DNA from: Cupriavidus oxalaticus | Lineage (GTDB): Bacteria > Pseudomonadota > Gammaproteobacteria > Burkholderiales > Burkholderiaceae | Direction: 5' to 3' | NCBI RefSeq assembly: GCF_016894385.1 | Contig: NZ_CP069812.1 | Location: 1,240,001 to 1,304,000, forward strand | Length of the DNA: 64,000 nucleotides | Shown here: positions 43,043 through 53,308 of the stretch, piece after piece | Layout: each line of letters begins with the position of its first letter | How positions within the stretch are numbered: the first letter of the stretch is position 1 | Made by a program: the position numbers and the translations under genes | The notes under the pieces: generated by a model | What the model was told of the DNA's origin: nothing | Databases searched by the model: none | The model's input: only the letters and a program-made list of their open reading frames with translations

Positions 43043-46000
43043 ATGGCAGACAACAACCGCGACGTATCTCTCCAGGTTTCTGCCACTACGATTGGCTCCG
43101 AGAAGATCCGCGACCTGGCAAAAGACGTACACGACCTGGCGAAACAGGGCGGGGATGCCGCGCCCGAGTTTAAGCGCCTTGGCGACGAGTTGGACAAGCT
43201 GGCCGACCAGAACGACGCCATCGACACCTTCACCCGGATGAAGGATGCGGTCGACACCCTTGCGGTCGACCAAGAGAAGGCGAAAGATGCCGCCGCGGCG
43301 CTCGGCAATGAACTGACCACGCTGTCCGGGACCAACGAGAAGTTCGTCGTGTCCGAGCAGGAGGCAGTTGAAGCCGTGCGTGCTGCGCGGCGCGACATCG
43401 CCGAAAAGCGCGAAGCATTGGCGCTGCTGAAACTCGACACCGACGACACCGGCAAGACGACAGCCGAATATAGGCTCCGGGTTGTCGAGCTGAGCAAGGC
43501 GATCATCGAGGCGCGCGGCACGCTGCGCGAGAAGCGGGACGCCCTGGACGCAGCGAAGCAAGCGGCCCGGGACGCCGGCGAGGCTGAAGCCAACCTCGCG
43601 GCGCAGTCGAAACTCGCCAACGCCGAAGTGAACGCGGCCACGCGGGAATTGACCCGCCGCACCGCCGCGCTGAACGAGTCGCGCGATGCGTTGCAGGCAA
43701 CGGGTATCGCCACCGACGACGTGGCGCGGGCGCAGGCGGATCTCGGCCGCGCTTATGCTGAGACGGTCGCAGCCATCGAGCGGCAGCAGGCGGCTATTGT
43801 GGCGCAGCGCCAGGCGCAGGCAGAAGCCACCGCGCAGGCAAGGGCCGCGATGGAAGCCGAAGATCGGCTCACCAGCCTGCAGATCAACAATCGGTACCGT
43901 CTCGAAGCCGCTGCGCGCGAGCAACTAGAGGCTGAGCGCAAGCAGTACGCCGAAGCGGAGCGCTTGGCGAAGCAGGCTGCCGATGCGCGCATCGCTGCAG
44001 AGCAGCGGTACCAGCAGTTCGTGCAATCGTCTGCGCAGGCCCGCAAGGCGCTCGACGAGGCGTTCGCTACGACCGGCGTAAGGTCGGCACAGGCGGTCAC
44101 GACCGAGATCAACCGCATCAACGCCGCGCTGCACACCCTGGCGAACGATGCCACGGTTTCCGGTGCCGAGTTCGACCGCGCATTCGCCGCGGGCCAGCGG
44201 CGGATCGAGTCGCTGAAAAACTCCCTGAACGAAGCGAGCGACGCTGCGCAGAAAACCGGCACGGCCGGCCGCCTGGTGTCCAGCATGCTCGGCCAACTGG
44301 CCGGTGCGTATGGTGCGTTTGAGCTGTCGAAGAAGTTCCTCGATGCGAACACGCAGCTCGAATCCATGCGGCGGACGCTGGCGATCACGACCGGCAGTCT
44401 CCAAGAGGCGGCGCGGCAGATCGAGTTCCTGCGTGTAACGGCGAACAACTCCGGTATCGCCATCGGCGAGATCAGCGAGAGCTACAAGCGGTTCTCTGTC
44501 TCGATGCAGCAGGCCGGTATCGCGTCGGAAGCCACCGAACGGGTGTTCGGGTCTGTCATCCGCGCGACGGGTCAGATGGGGCAGGGTAGTGAGCGCGCAT
44601 CCCTCGCGCTCGAGGCACTATCTCAGATCGCTGGGAAGCAGGTCGTGTCCCTCGAAGAACTCAGGCAACAGCTCGGGGATTCACTCCCAGGCGCGCTGAA
44701 AGTTGTTGCCGACGGCATGGGTCTGTCGGTCAAGCAACTGACCGCGATGACCGAGGCGGGGCAGATCATGGCGGCAGATATGCTGCCCGCTCTCGCCGAC
44801 CAGCTCACGAAGACCATCGCCAAGGGTACGGAGCAGGTCGAAGGGTTCAGCGCAACGTGGGCGCGCTTCAAGAACCTGATGACCGAGGCGTCGACGACCA
44901 TCGGCGATACCGGCGCGCTGACCGTGCTCACCGCCGCGCTGCGCGCCGCGGGCGTGGTGGCCGGCTCCGTAGCGATGGGTGTCTCGACCACGCTCGACGT
45001 GGTGTTCACCGGCGTGAAGCAACTCGCCACGCTGACCGCAGGCGTCGTGCATGGTGACCTGAAGGGTGCCGTGAGCGAGGCGGGCGTGCTGTTCGACCAG
45101 ATGATCGACCGGCAGGCCAAACTCGGGCGCGCAATCGGCGAGATGGCTGGTGGCGGCGACCAAGCGGCGGCTGCCCAACGTGGCGCCGGCGCGGCGGCTC
45201 AGCAGGCCGGATCTCAGGCGCAAGCTGCCGCAGCAGGGGTCAACGCCAATGCGCAGGCGCACGGGGCTGCTGCAGCGGCTGCTACGGGCAATGCGCAGGC
45301 ACAGCAGGGCGCAGGTGCTGCAGCAACGACTGCCGGCACGCAAGCGACTGGCGCCGCGCAGGGCTGGTACGCGATCCAGGCGGCGTACATCGACGTGAAC
45401 AAGACCGCTGAGCAGAACACCCTGATCGCAGAGAAGCTGGCGCAGGCGAAGAAGCACGAAGGCGAGGCATCCGTCCAACTGGCGCAGATCGGCGGCAACG
45501 AGATCGAGATGCGGCAGGCTGCTGTCCGCGCCGCGCAGGGAGACGAACAGTCGCTGCGCACGCTCGCCCTGGCGCGTCAGCAAGAGGTGATCTATCTCAA
45601 GGCGCAAGCCGAGTCGCTGATCATCGCGGCCGGCGGGTCGGAGAAGCTGCGCGACGACCAGCGCGAGCAGATCAAGGTGCTGAACGACCTGATCGACAAG
45701 AAAACGGCCGAGGCTGAACGGTCCAAGGTCGCCGCCGATTCGGCGCAGGTCGAGACGGTCGAACGCCGTGCCGCTGCGGAGACGTACAAGGACAACGCCG
45801 CGCGCCTGGCCGAGCTGAAGACTGCTGCGGAGACTGCGGCGTCGGAACTGGCTCGTATGCGGTCGCAGGAGGTGGATACCGCCGAATCGCACGCCAACGT
45901 CGCTAGGGCTGCGCAGGATGCGGCTTACGCAGAGGGGCTGTACCGCGACGCGCTGTCCGACACCGCTGCGGCTGCCGAGCGCAAGATCGCCGTCCTGCGG

Positions 46001-46837
46001 CAGAACGCATCCGAGACGGACATCGCCAGCCGCGCCAGCCTCGCGTACCTGAAGACGCAGGAGCAAGAGGCGCAGATGTACGGGCGCGTGGCCGAGGCGC
46101 AGGGGTACCAGATCCGGCAGAAGCAGGTGCAGATCCAGATGGTGCGCGACCACATCGCCGCCGTCGAGGCTGAGACGCGGCAGACCATCGCTGCGGCCGA
46201 GGCGGATCGCGCTGCCCTGGACGCAGCCGGCCAACTGAACCCGGCCAAGCAGCAGGAGATTGAGCTGCGCATCCGGAACGCGCAGGCCAAGTTGCAGGAG
46301 GCGCAAGCCGGCGAGCAGCAGATCCGCCAGTTGCAGAACGAGATTGACGCCATCCGCATGCGCAACGATGTCGTGCAGGAGGGCACCCGTCAGGCCAGCT
46401 CGACCGGCGGCGGGGGGCAGGTTGGCGGACGCCAGCTCCAGGCGTCGCAGAACGACGCGCTGATGAACCTGGCGGACCGGCAGACCCGTGGCACGCTCGC
46501 TGCCGACGACCTGAAGACGGCGCAGGCAGCGTTCGAGGCAGCCGACTTCAATCGCCGGGTCATGCAGCAGTACAGCGGTCAAGGCGTCTACAGCCTGGAG
46601 GGTATCCGCAGCATCAATGCTGCATACAACCAGGCGCGGAACATCCTCGAAACGGTCCAAGGGCTGCAGGCGAAGAAGGACACCGGCGGCGCCCCGCGTG
46701 CAGCCGGCACCAAGACGGTCAACATCAACCTGAACGGTCGCAGCACCCCGGTCAATGTCGCATCCGACGGTGATGCTACGGCGCTGACGGGCGTGATGCG
46801 ACAACTCGAATCCCTGCAAGGGAGGTCCAACGCATGA
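43043..46837 (+). CDS. Tape measure protein
   Basis: 1264 aa. Long Ala/Glu/Arg coiled coils (residues about 15-400 and 800-1180) flank a tape-measure core domain (residues about 405-600; AYGAFELSKKFLDANTQLES, ISESYKRFSVSMQQAGI, QIAGKQVVSLEELRQQLGDS), then a Gly/Ala/Gln-rich low-complexity part near 715-775. At about 1.5 angstrom per residue (known for siphophages) the tail would be near 190 nm. Overlaps the next gene by ATGA. Confidence 0.93.
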   Translation: MADNNRDVSLQVSATTIGSEKIRDLAKDVHDLAKQGGDAAPEFKRLGDELDKLADQNDAIDTFTRMKDAVDTLAVDQEKAKDAAAALGNELTTLSGTNEKFVVSEQEAVEAVRAARRDIAEKREALALLKLDTDDTGKTTAEYRLRVVELSKAIIEARGTLREKRDALDAAKQAARDAGEAEANLAAQSKLANAEVNAATRELTRRTAALNESRDALQATGIATDDVARAQADLGRAYAETVAAIERQQAAIVAQRQAQAEATAQARAAMEAEDRLTSLQINNRYRLEAAAREQLEAERKQYAEAERLAKQAADARIAAEQRYQQFVQSSAQARKALDEAFATTGVRSAQAVTTEINRINAALHTLANDATVSGAEFDRAFAAGQRRIESLKNSLNEASDAAQKTGTAGRLVSSMLGQLAGAYGAFELSKKFLDANTQLESMRRTLAITTGSLQEAARQIEFLRVTANNSGIAIGEISESYKRFSVSMQQAGIASEATERVFGSVIRATGQMGQGSERASLALEALSQIAGKQVVSLEELRQQLGDSLPGALKVVADGMGLSVKQLTAMTEAGQIMAADMLPALADQLTKTIAKGTEQVEGFSATWARFKNLMTEASTTIGDTGALTVLTAALRAAGVVAGSVAMGVSTTLDVVFTGVKQLATLTAGVVHGDLKGAVSEAGVLFDQMIDRQAKLGRAIGEMAGGGDQAAAAQRGAGAAAQQAGSQAQAAAAGVNANAQAHGAAAAAATGNAQAQQGAGAAATTAGTQATGAAQGWYAIQAAYIDVNKTAEQNTLIAEKLAQAKKHEGEASVQLAQIGGNEIEMRQAAVRAAQGDEQSLRTLALARQQEVIYLKAQAESLIIAAGGSEKLRDDQREQIKVLNDLIDKKTAEAERSKVAADSAQVETVERRAAAETYKDNAARLAELKTAAETAASELARMRSQEVDTAESHANVARAAQDAAYAEGLYRDALSDTAAAAERKIAVLRQNASETDIASRASLAYLKTQEQEAQMYGRVAEAQGYQIRQKQVQIQMVRDHIAAVEAETRQTIAAAEADRAALDAAGQLNPAKQQEIELRIRNAQAKLQEAQAGEQQIRQLQNEIDAIRMRNDVVQEGTRQASSTGGGGQVGGRQLQASQNDALMNLADRQTRGTLAADDLKTAQAAFEAADFNRRVMQQYSGQGVYSLEGIRSINAAYNQARNILETVQGLQAKKDTGGAPRAAGTKTVNINLNGRSTPVNVASDGDATALTGVMRQLESLQGRSNA

Positions 46838-47229
46838 GCATCACCCTGGCGGTCGGCGCAACGACCGTGACCCTCAGTTCCGCCCTGTACTGGTCGGACG
46901 AAAACAACTGGGCGCCGGTCGAACAGACGGCTGAACGGACCATCACCGGGGCGATGATCATCAGCGCCGCACAGCGGATCGGCGGGCGCCCGATAACCCT
47001 GGAGCCGGCAGACGACGAGAGCGGGTGGATGCGCCGTGACGTGATCGACCAATTGCGAAATTGGGCCGCAGTCGCCGGACAGCAGATGACTCTTACACTC
47101 TGCGGGCAAGAGCGCACGGTCATCTGGCGACACCAAGACGGCGGCTTTGAAGCCAACCCTGTCGTCCACTACGACGACGTTGTAGACACCGACAACTACC
47201 TCGCCACCCTGCGGCTCATGGAGATTTAA
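46834..47229 (+). CDS. Tail protein of unknown class
   Basis: 131 aa of beta character (MSITLAVGATTVTLSSALYW, then RTITGAMIISAAQRIGGRPI, GGFEANPVVHYDD). By place after the tape measure it corresponds to lambda gpM (distal tail), but no clear motif supports that. Coupled to the tape measure gene. Confidence 0.7.
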   Translation: MSITLAVGATTVTLSSALYWSDENNWAPVEQTAERTITGAMIISAAQRIGGRPITLEPADDESGWMRRDVIDQLRNWAAVAGQQMTLTLCGQERTVIWRHQDGGFEANPVVHYDDVVDTDNYLATLRLMEI

Positions 47230-47233
47230 ACGA

Positions 47234-50200
47234 ATGACAATTACCACCGCAGACATCAAATTGATGAAGTCGGAAGTCCTGCTGGACACCGACAACGGGG
47301 GCGGTCGCATTACGTCGAAAGAGGTAGTCGATGGCGTCAGCAACAACCTGTTCCCCGACGTTTCCGAGTTGGATCGAGTGTACGGTCGCATCTCGCTGCG
47401 CAAGGCGTACCCGCAGATCGACGTGACCGGCACCGACACGTACCTCGGGTCGCACTCGATCATCCTGAAGGAGCCGGACGACGACAACGTGTCGGTGACG
47501 CTGTTCTCGACCAAGAGTTGGACCGACGTGCGCACCGACGCCAAGGACCGGGTCGAGTCGTACCTGGCGCGCGGGGTCAAGTGGCCGGGCCAGCTGCTGG
47601 AGACCCAACTGCAGGGGCAGCGCGCGATCCAGATTCTGCAGAAGCCCAGCGACGCGCTGCCGAAGGTCGGGCAGACGCTGGTGCTGATCCAGGACGAAGG
47701 GCTGTCGACCGAGATCGAGCAGTACGTGCGCATCACCAAGGTCGAGTCGCTGGTGCGCGAGTTCACCGCCAGCAACGGCGTGAAATGGAACGGCCTGCTG
47801 GTGACCTGTACCATCGCCAACCCGCTTCTGTATGACTTTCTTGGGCCGGTTGCCAGCCCCTACGACGATCAGAACGCCAAGGCGAAGTGCCGCGACACGC
47901 GCGTGGCAAACGCCGCTGTGTACTACGGTATCGCCAAGATGGTCGATGACGCCAGCATCGGCGACATCCGGGTTATGGTGAACTCGATCTTCAGCCAACT
48001 GGTGCCGAGCGCGCAGTCGCAGACTGCCCTGGCCGACCTGAACGCCGCCGGTAACCTGGCGCCGATCCTCGCCAGCGGCGCGACAGGTGTCGATCAGGCG
48101 CGTTTCCTCAACATCACCGGCTCGCTCCCGCAGAAGATCTACTTCGGCACGGGCATGGTGCCGGGTTCGTTCCGCTGCGGCGCCGTGGCCGGACTGTCCG
48201 ATGACGGCACCGGCAACCTGATGCTGAATGCGGTGGCAGTCGGCACGGTTGACTACACGACCGGCACGGTGGTGATCACGGCCTCGCTGGGCGCTACCGG
48301 CAACTCGGCTTGGTACTTCAAGCCCGCCGCCGCGCCGCAGCGGGTGTCGGAGACCGCGTCCATCGACGTGGACACGACCAACCGAGGCAACGTGTACACA
48401 ATCACGCTGAACCCGGCGCCGAAGCCTCGCGCGCTGAAGGTCAGCTACATGGCGCAGGGCAACTGGTACGAACTGGAGGACCAGGGCGGCGCCGGAAACC
48501 AAGGCGTGATCAGGGGCTCGGACGGCTCCGTCGGTTCGGGCACGATCAATTACACGACCGGCACGGTGGTGATGACGCTCGGCGCGCTGCCGGACGTGGG
48601 TAGCTCGGTGCTGTTCTTCTGGTCGCCGCCGTCGCAGTACTTCAACCGCGTGACCAGCACCGTGCAGGCGCCCCGCGTGCAGTTCCAGGTCGCCACCGCC
48701 AGCGACCAGAAGCTGATCCCCAGCTCGGTGACGATCACCTGGGACAACGGTGTTGCCAAGTCGGTGACCTCGGACGCCAACGGCATCCTGTCCGGCGACG
48801 GCACCGGCTACGTGCGCTGGCAGAACGGCGTGTACCAGGTCGAGCTGGTGCCGACCGCGATCCCGGCGATGGGCACGGTGTTCACGCTGGCGTACCAGTA
48901 CTCGGTCAAGAAGACTAAGTCGTTCAGCCATCCGCTGCGCGATGGCAACGGCAAGCTGAACCTGCAGCTCGACGACAGCAACATCGTCGCCGGCTCGCTG
49001 CGGGTCAACTGGAACGTGCTGATCAACGACTACTCGGTGATCTCGGGCGTGCCGGCGGCGATGCAGTACATCGAGATCGACCCCACGGTGAACACCAAGG
49101 ACGACGGCTCGGGCAACCTGGTGCTGCCGGTCAGCACGGGCACTGGTAACGGCGACACCGTGGCGGCCGCTGCGGTCAACTACAGCACCGGCGCGCTGTC
49201 GTTCAACCCGGACCGCACGGTCAGCGTGCCGCAGCCAAACTACCAGTCGACATTGATCGGCTACCAGAAGGGGGCCAATGGCTGGCCCGACCGCAACGAC
49301 CCGGTGTACCGCAACACCATGACCGGGATCACGTACTACAACGCCGCCGCGCTGTTCCCGAACGACGAGTCCGGCGTGGTCGACGTGGAGTACCGCGTGT
49401 CCGGCACGCCCGGCAACAACACGCAGACGTTCACCTGGAACGAATCGAAGTTCGATCTCACGCGAGACTTCGCCGAGCCCATCGTTCCCGGCAGCGTGAT
49501 GTTCACCTGGGGCGGCAAGACCTACTTTGACCGCAGTGGCTACCTGTTCACCGACCTGGACCCGACCACCGGCTCGGCCACGCAGGTCGGCACGGTCAAC
49601 TACGCAACCGGCGACTGCACGATCACCAACTGGGGCGCTGGTGTCAGCAACGCCATCAGCATGCAGTCGCTGCTGACGACGATCAACGGCGACCCGACCG
49701 ACTACGTGGTGTTCCGCGTACCGGCAGCGCCGGTGGTGCCGGGCTCGCTGCAGATCCGCGTAGTGCCGCTGGCCGGCGCGCCGTACTCGGTGACCGCCGA
49801 TGCGAATGGCACGATCACCTCGGCCGGCAAGTGCTTCGGCAGCATCGACTACCAGACCGGCGTGGTGCGCGTACGCTTCGGCGACATGGTGACCGCTGCC
49901 GGCAACGAGGCCGCGATCTGGTACAACGCCGCTGCGGTACAGACCGACGGCAAGATCTTCAAGCCACTGCCGGTGTTTGGGGACCAGATACTGTTCAACG
50001 CGGTCGCCTACACGTATTTGCCGCTGGATTCGACGATCCTTGGCCTGGACCCGGTGCGTCTGCCGCAGGACGGCCGGGTGCCGATCTACCGCGCCGGTGA
50101 CGTGGTGGTGGTTCATCACACCGCGAAGCAGGCGGTGACGCCTAGCAGCGGCCTGGTGGTCGACGTGGGCCGCGTGCGCGTCGCGGCGATGCGCGTGATC

Positions 50201-50896
50201 GACTCGTCGAACCCACCGGTGGTGATGAGCCCCGGCATGTACTCGACCGATCTCGATGCCGGCACGCTGACCTTCAACGGCACGGTGTCCACATCGGGTA
50301 TGACTGGCACGATCTACGTCGAGAACCGCGTCGAGGACATGAGCCTGCTGTCGGACGTGCAGATCACCGGTCAGTTGACGCTGATGCGCCAGCTGTCGCA
50401 CGTGTACCCGGCCGACGAGACCCGCGTCAGCTCGGCGCTGATCATGGGCGACCTGCAGGCGCGCATGGCGCTGAGCTTCACGCAGACCAGTTGGGCCAGT
50501 GTGTTCGCCGACGCGCCGTCCGGTGGCAGCCCGGCGTCGACCTACAACTTCACGACTTACCCGCTGCTGCTGACCGATAGGAGCTGCATTCAGGAGCGGT
50601 GGGCCATCGTCTTCACCGACACGATCAACTTCCGCGTGATCGGCGAGAGTGTCGGTCAGGTGGCACTGGGCAACATCAACACCGATTGCTCGCCAACCAA
50701 CCCGACCACTGGCGAGCCGTACTTCACGCTGCGCGCATTGGGCTGGGGCGGCGGTTGGGCAGCCGGTAACGTACTGCGATTCAATTCGGCCGCAGCCAAC
50801 TACCCGCTGTGGCTGGCACGCACGGTGCTGCAGTCGTCGCCGTCGGGCCAGTCGGACAGCTTCCGCGTGCAGATTCGCGGCGACATTGACGCATAA
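47234..50896 (+). CDS. Giant repeat-containing tail-tip protein
   Basis: 1220 aa, unrecognised family. The central part carries at least five beta units with the motif G-x-(V/I)-(D/N)-Y-x-T-G-x-(V/C): near residues 337, 435, 649, 785 and 868. Between them are Ig/FN3-like stretches. The N-terminal 250 residues (VSNNLFPDVSELDRVYGRIS) look baseplate-like. It takes the place of the usual central tail genes, so it may form the tail hub collar or a long straight fibre. Role inferred from position and repeats only. Confidence 0.75.
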   Translation: MTITTADIKLMKSEVLLDTDNGGGRITSKEVVDGVSNNLFPDVSELDRVYGRISLRKAYPQIDVTGTDTYLGSHSIILKEPDDDNVSVTLFSTKSWTDVRTDAKDRVESYLARGVKWPGQLLETQLQGQRAIQILQKPSDALPKVGQTLVLIQDEGLSTEIEQYVRITKVESLVREFTASNGVKWNGLLVTCTIANPLLYDFLGPVASPYDDQNAKAKCRDTRVANAAVYYGIAKMVDDASIGDIRVMVNSIFSQLVPSAQSQTALADLNAAGNLAPILASGATGVDQARFLNITGSLPQKIYFGTGMVPGSFRCGAVAGLSDDGTGNLMLNAVAVGTVDYTTGTVVITASLGATGNSAWYFKPAAAPQRVSETASIDVDTTNRGNVYTITLNPAPKPRALKVSYMAQGNWYELEDQGGAGNQGVIRGSDGSVGSGTINYTTGTVVMTLGALPDVGSSVLFFWSPPSQYFNRVTSTVQAPRVQFQVATASDQKLIPSSVTITWDNGVAKSVTSDANGILSGDGTGYVRWQNGVYQVELVPTAIPAMGTVFTLAYQYSVKKTKSFSHPLRDGNGKLNLQLDDSNIVAGSLRVNWNVLINDYSVISGVPAAMQYIEIDPTVNTKDDGSGNLVLPVSTGTGNGDTVAAAAVNYSTGALSFNPDRTVSVPQPNYQSTLIGYQKGANGWPDRNDPVYRNTMTGITYYNAAALFPNDESGVVDVEYRVSGTPGNNTQTFTWNESKFDLTRDFAEPIVPGSVMFTWGGKTYFDRSGYLFTDLDPTTGSATQVGTVNYATGDCTITNWGAGVSNAISMQSLLTTINGDPTDYVVFRVPAAPVVPGSLQIRVVPLAGAPYSVTADANGTITSAGKCFGSIDYQTGVVRVRFGDMVTAAGNEAAIWYNAAAVQTDGKIFKPLPVFGDQILFNAVAYTYLPLDSTILGLDPVRLPQDGRVPIYRAGDVVVVHHTAKQAVTPSSGLVVDVGRVRVAAMRVIDSSNPPVVMSPGMYSTDLDAGTLTFNGTVSTSGMTGTIYVENRVEDMSLLSDVQITGQLTLMRQLSHVYPADETRVSSALIMGDLQARMALSFTQTSWASVFADAPSGGSPASTYNFTTYPLLLTDRSCIQERWAIVFTDTINFRVIGESVGQVALGNINTDCSPTNPTTGEPYFTLRALGWGGGWAAGNVLRFNSAAANYPLWLARTVLQSSPSGQSDSFRVQIRGDIDA

Positions 50897-50905
50897 GGAA
50901 CCGAC

Positions 50906-52117
50906 ATGGGAACTCCAACCTCGGTCAAGTGGTACAGCAACGTATCGGCGACAGCACCGACCCTCAACGGACTCGCCGGCTCACTGATCGCGCTGCTCGA
51001 TGCGGTGCTGAAGGATGGCTACGGGCTGAAGACGCTCGACTCGTTGATCGTCGCCGGCAACGTCGCCACCTGCACGGTGTCGGCCGGGCACGGCTATCTG
51101 AGCAATCAGGTGGTGGTCATCGCCGGGGCGACGCCATCCGGACTGAACGGCGAAGTCCGGATCACCGTGCTGTCGGCGACAGTGTTTCGCTTCAGCACGG
51201 CCGGTATCTCGGATCAGACTGCAACGGGCACGATCACGGCCAAGATCGCGCCGCTGGGGTGGACCAAGCCGTTCTCCGGCACCAACCTCGCGGCCTACAA
51301 GCCCAGCGATCCGCAGGCCACCGGCATGTATCTGCGCGTCGATGACACGCAGATCGTGACCGCGCGCCATGCCCGCGTGACCGGCTGCGAGGCGATGGTC
51401 GACCTGAACACGTTCACCGGTCAGTTCCCGACCACTGCGCAGCTCAATGGCGGCATGTTCTGGGGCAAGTCCGCGACGCTGGACAGCACCGCGCGCAACT
51501 GGTACGTGATTGGCGACGAACGGTGCTTCTACATCGGCATCTCGCCGCACCCCACCAATGCGGCCAATGGCTTCATCTTGTACTTCGCTGGAGATATCCT
51601 GCCGCTGGGCAGTCAGGATATGTACCACTACCTGCTCAGCGGTCCGAGTTCCGATTTCACCACGTATGGGTCGGGCGGGCTCACGCACTGCATGAGTTGC
51701 GGCGGCCCTGGCGGGGCGGGGCAGATGTACCTGCCCCGACTGAATTCGCAGCTGGGCGGGTCAGTCCTTGCCACCCGTGCAGGGGCGCTGAACTGGGGCA
51801 CCGACTACTCAGGGAGCACCAGCTACGCCGGCGGTTTACTGCCTAGCTTCCCGAACCCGATTGACGGGGCGGTGATGGTGACGCCGGTCCTGATCTTCGA
51901 GGGGGGCAACGCCAGCCAGCGGGGCGCACGAGGGTTCGCCCCCGGGATGTATCACCTGCCGATCAACGGATCGGCCACTGCCTACAACCACCTCGACGTA
52001 GTAACCGGTGTGGACACCATGCCCGGCAAGACCTTCCTAGCGGTACGAACCGGCAACCCCGCACAAACCGCGTACGCCGGGTGCACGTTGTTCGATCTGT
52101 TCGGCCCTTGGCGCTAA
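50906..52117 (+). CDS. Fibre-like tail protein, copy A
   Basis: 403 aa, paralogue of the next protein. The N-terminal 135 residues share GLAGSLIALLDAVLKDGYGL, ISDQTATGTITAK and PLGWTKPFSGTNLAAY; both end in D-(L/I)-F/T-GPWR. The central part differs (Cys pair in HCMSCGGPGGAG). Likely a tail-tip/receptor-binding component; no enzymatic motif seen. Confidence 0.75.
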   Translation: MGTPTSVKWYSNVSATAPTLNGLAGSLIALLDAVLKDGYGLKTLDSLIVAGNVATCTVSAGHGYLSNQVVVIAGATPSGLNGEVRITVLSATVFRFSTAGISDQTATGTITAKIAPLGWTKPFSGTNLAAYKPSDPQATGMYLRVDDTQIVTARHARVTGCEAMVDLNTFTGQFPTTAQLNGGMFWGKSATLDSTARNWYVIGDERCFYIGISPHPTNAANGFILYFAGDILPLGSQDMYHYLLSGPSSDFTTYGSGGLTHCMSCGGPGGAGQMYLPRLNSQLGGSVLATRAGALNWGTDYSGSTSYAGGLLPSFPNPIDGAVMVTPVLIFEGGNASQRGARGFAPGMYHLPINGSATAYNHLDVVTGVDTMPGKTFLAVRTGNPAQTAYAGCTLFDLFGPWR

Positions 52118-52129
52118 GGAGAAATCGAC

Positions 52130-53296
52130 ATGGCAGTGAAAATGTATAGCAGCTACGCCGCTGGCGGCGGGCACCCGGTCATGTCGGGCGTGTCGGGGGC
52201 GCTGATCGCGCTGCTGGACGCCTGTCTGAAGGACGGTTATGGGCTGAAGACCGTCGACTCCATCGTGGTAGCAGGTGGCGTGGCGACGTTGACGATCAAC
52301 GCTGGGCACAGCTTCGAGATCGGCAGCACTGCGCTGATCTCCGGTGCGACGCCCATCGGGTTGAATGGCGACAAGAAGGTGCTGACGGCATCCACCACAC
52401 AGGTGACCTTCGACGCGGCCGGCATTAGCGATCAGACCGCGACCGGCACCATCACCGCCAAGGTCAGTCCCTTGGGTTGGCTGAAGCCGTTCTCGGGCAC
52501 GAACCTGGCCGCCTACACCTCGGCCGCCCCGGACTCGTACGGCATGTACCTGCGGGTTGACGATACCGGCACCATTGACGGTCGCGTGGTCGGCTACGAG
52601 TCGATGACCGATGTCAACACCGGCACCGGGGCGTTCCCAACCGTCGCGCAGCTCAGTGGGGGCATGTACGCCGGCAAGTCGTACCAGGGCAACAGCACCG
52701 CGCGCAACTGGATTCTGGTCGGCGACGAGCGGTTCTTCTACCTGTGGGTCGAGACCAATGCGCTGGCCGCCGGTCTGATGTGGGGCTTTGGCGATCTGCT
52801 GGGCTACAACCCCGGAGATCTGTGGGGCGCTGCGCTGTGCGGTCAGAACGCCAGCCAGGTGAATTACACGGGTCAGTACAGCAGTGAATGCCTGTCGTAT
52901 TCGAGCAACATTTCTCAGTACTACATGCCGCGTGCCGCTTATGGTCAGCCCGGGGCGCTCAAGGTGCAGCGCCTCGGCGGCATGTTCTGGAACACTCAGG
53001 CCGCTTCGGGAGCGAGCCAATATTCGGCGTCGATGCTCAAGTTTCCCAACAATGCCGACAACGCGCTGTTGATTACGCCGGTGTACCTGGTGGTAGCCGG
53101 GCAGGGTCAGCGGGGCCGTCTCCCCGGTTTTTTCCACACGCCGCAGGATCTGACCGTGTCCGGCATCAACCACCGCGACCGATACTCCAGCATGCCTGAC
53201 CTGCCGGGGCGGATTGGCATGATGCTGCGACATGGCGGGCCCGGCTTCGCTGCCAGTTGCTATTCGATGCTGGATATCACCGGACCCTGGCGTTAA
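52130..53296 (+). CDS. Fibre-like tail protein, copy B
   Basis: 388 aa, 12 bp after copy A with AAGGAG before the ATG. Same N-terminal block (GVSGALIALLDACLKDGYGL, PLGWLKPFSGTNLAAY) and the same GPWR end, but a diverged middle (LGYNPGDLWGAALCGQNASQ). The tandem duplication followed by divergence suggests host-range variation. Function inferred. Confidence 0.75.
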   Translation: MAVKMYSSYAAGGGHPVMSGVSGALIALLDACLKDGYGLKTVDSIVVAGGVATLTINAGHSFEIGSTALISGATPIGLNGDKKVLTASTTQVTFDAAGISDQTATGTITAKVSPLGWLKPFSGTNLAAYTSAAPDSYGMYLRVDDTGTIDGRVVGYESMTDVNTGTGAFPTVAQLSGGMYAGKSYQGNSTARNWILVGDERFFYLWVETNALAAGLMWGFGDLLGYNPGDLWGAALCGQNASQVNYTGQYSSECLSYSSNISQYYMPRAAYGQPGALKVQRLGGMFWNTQAASGASQYSASMLKFPNNADNALLITPVYLVVAGQGQRGRLPGFFHTPQDLTVSGINHRDRYSSMPDLPGRIGMMLRHGGPGFAASCYSMLDITGPWR

Positions 53297-53308
53297 GAGG
53301 CTGCTCGT

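Noticed and set aside
44681..46819. 712-aa minus-strand frame
   Set aside because: Antisense shadow of the tape measure gene; its composition reflects GC-rich codon bias and no ribosome site or domain is seen.
47216..50401. 1061-aa minus-strand frame
   Set aside because: Antisense of the 1220-aa tail protein; Arg/His/Val-rich shadow composition.
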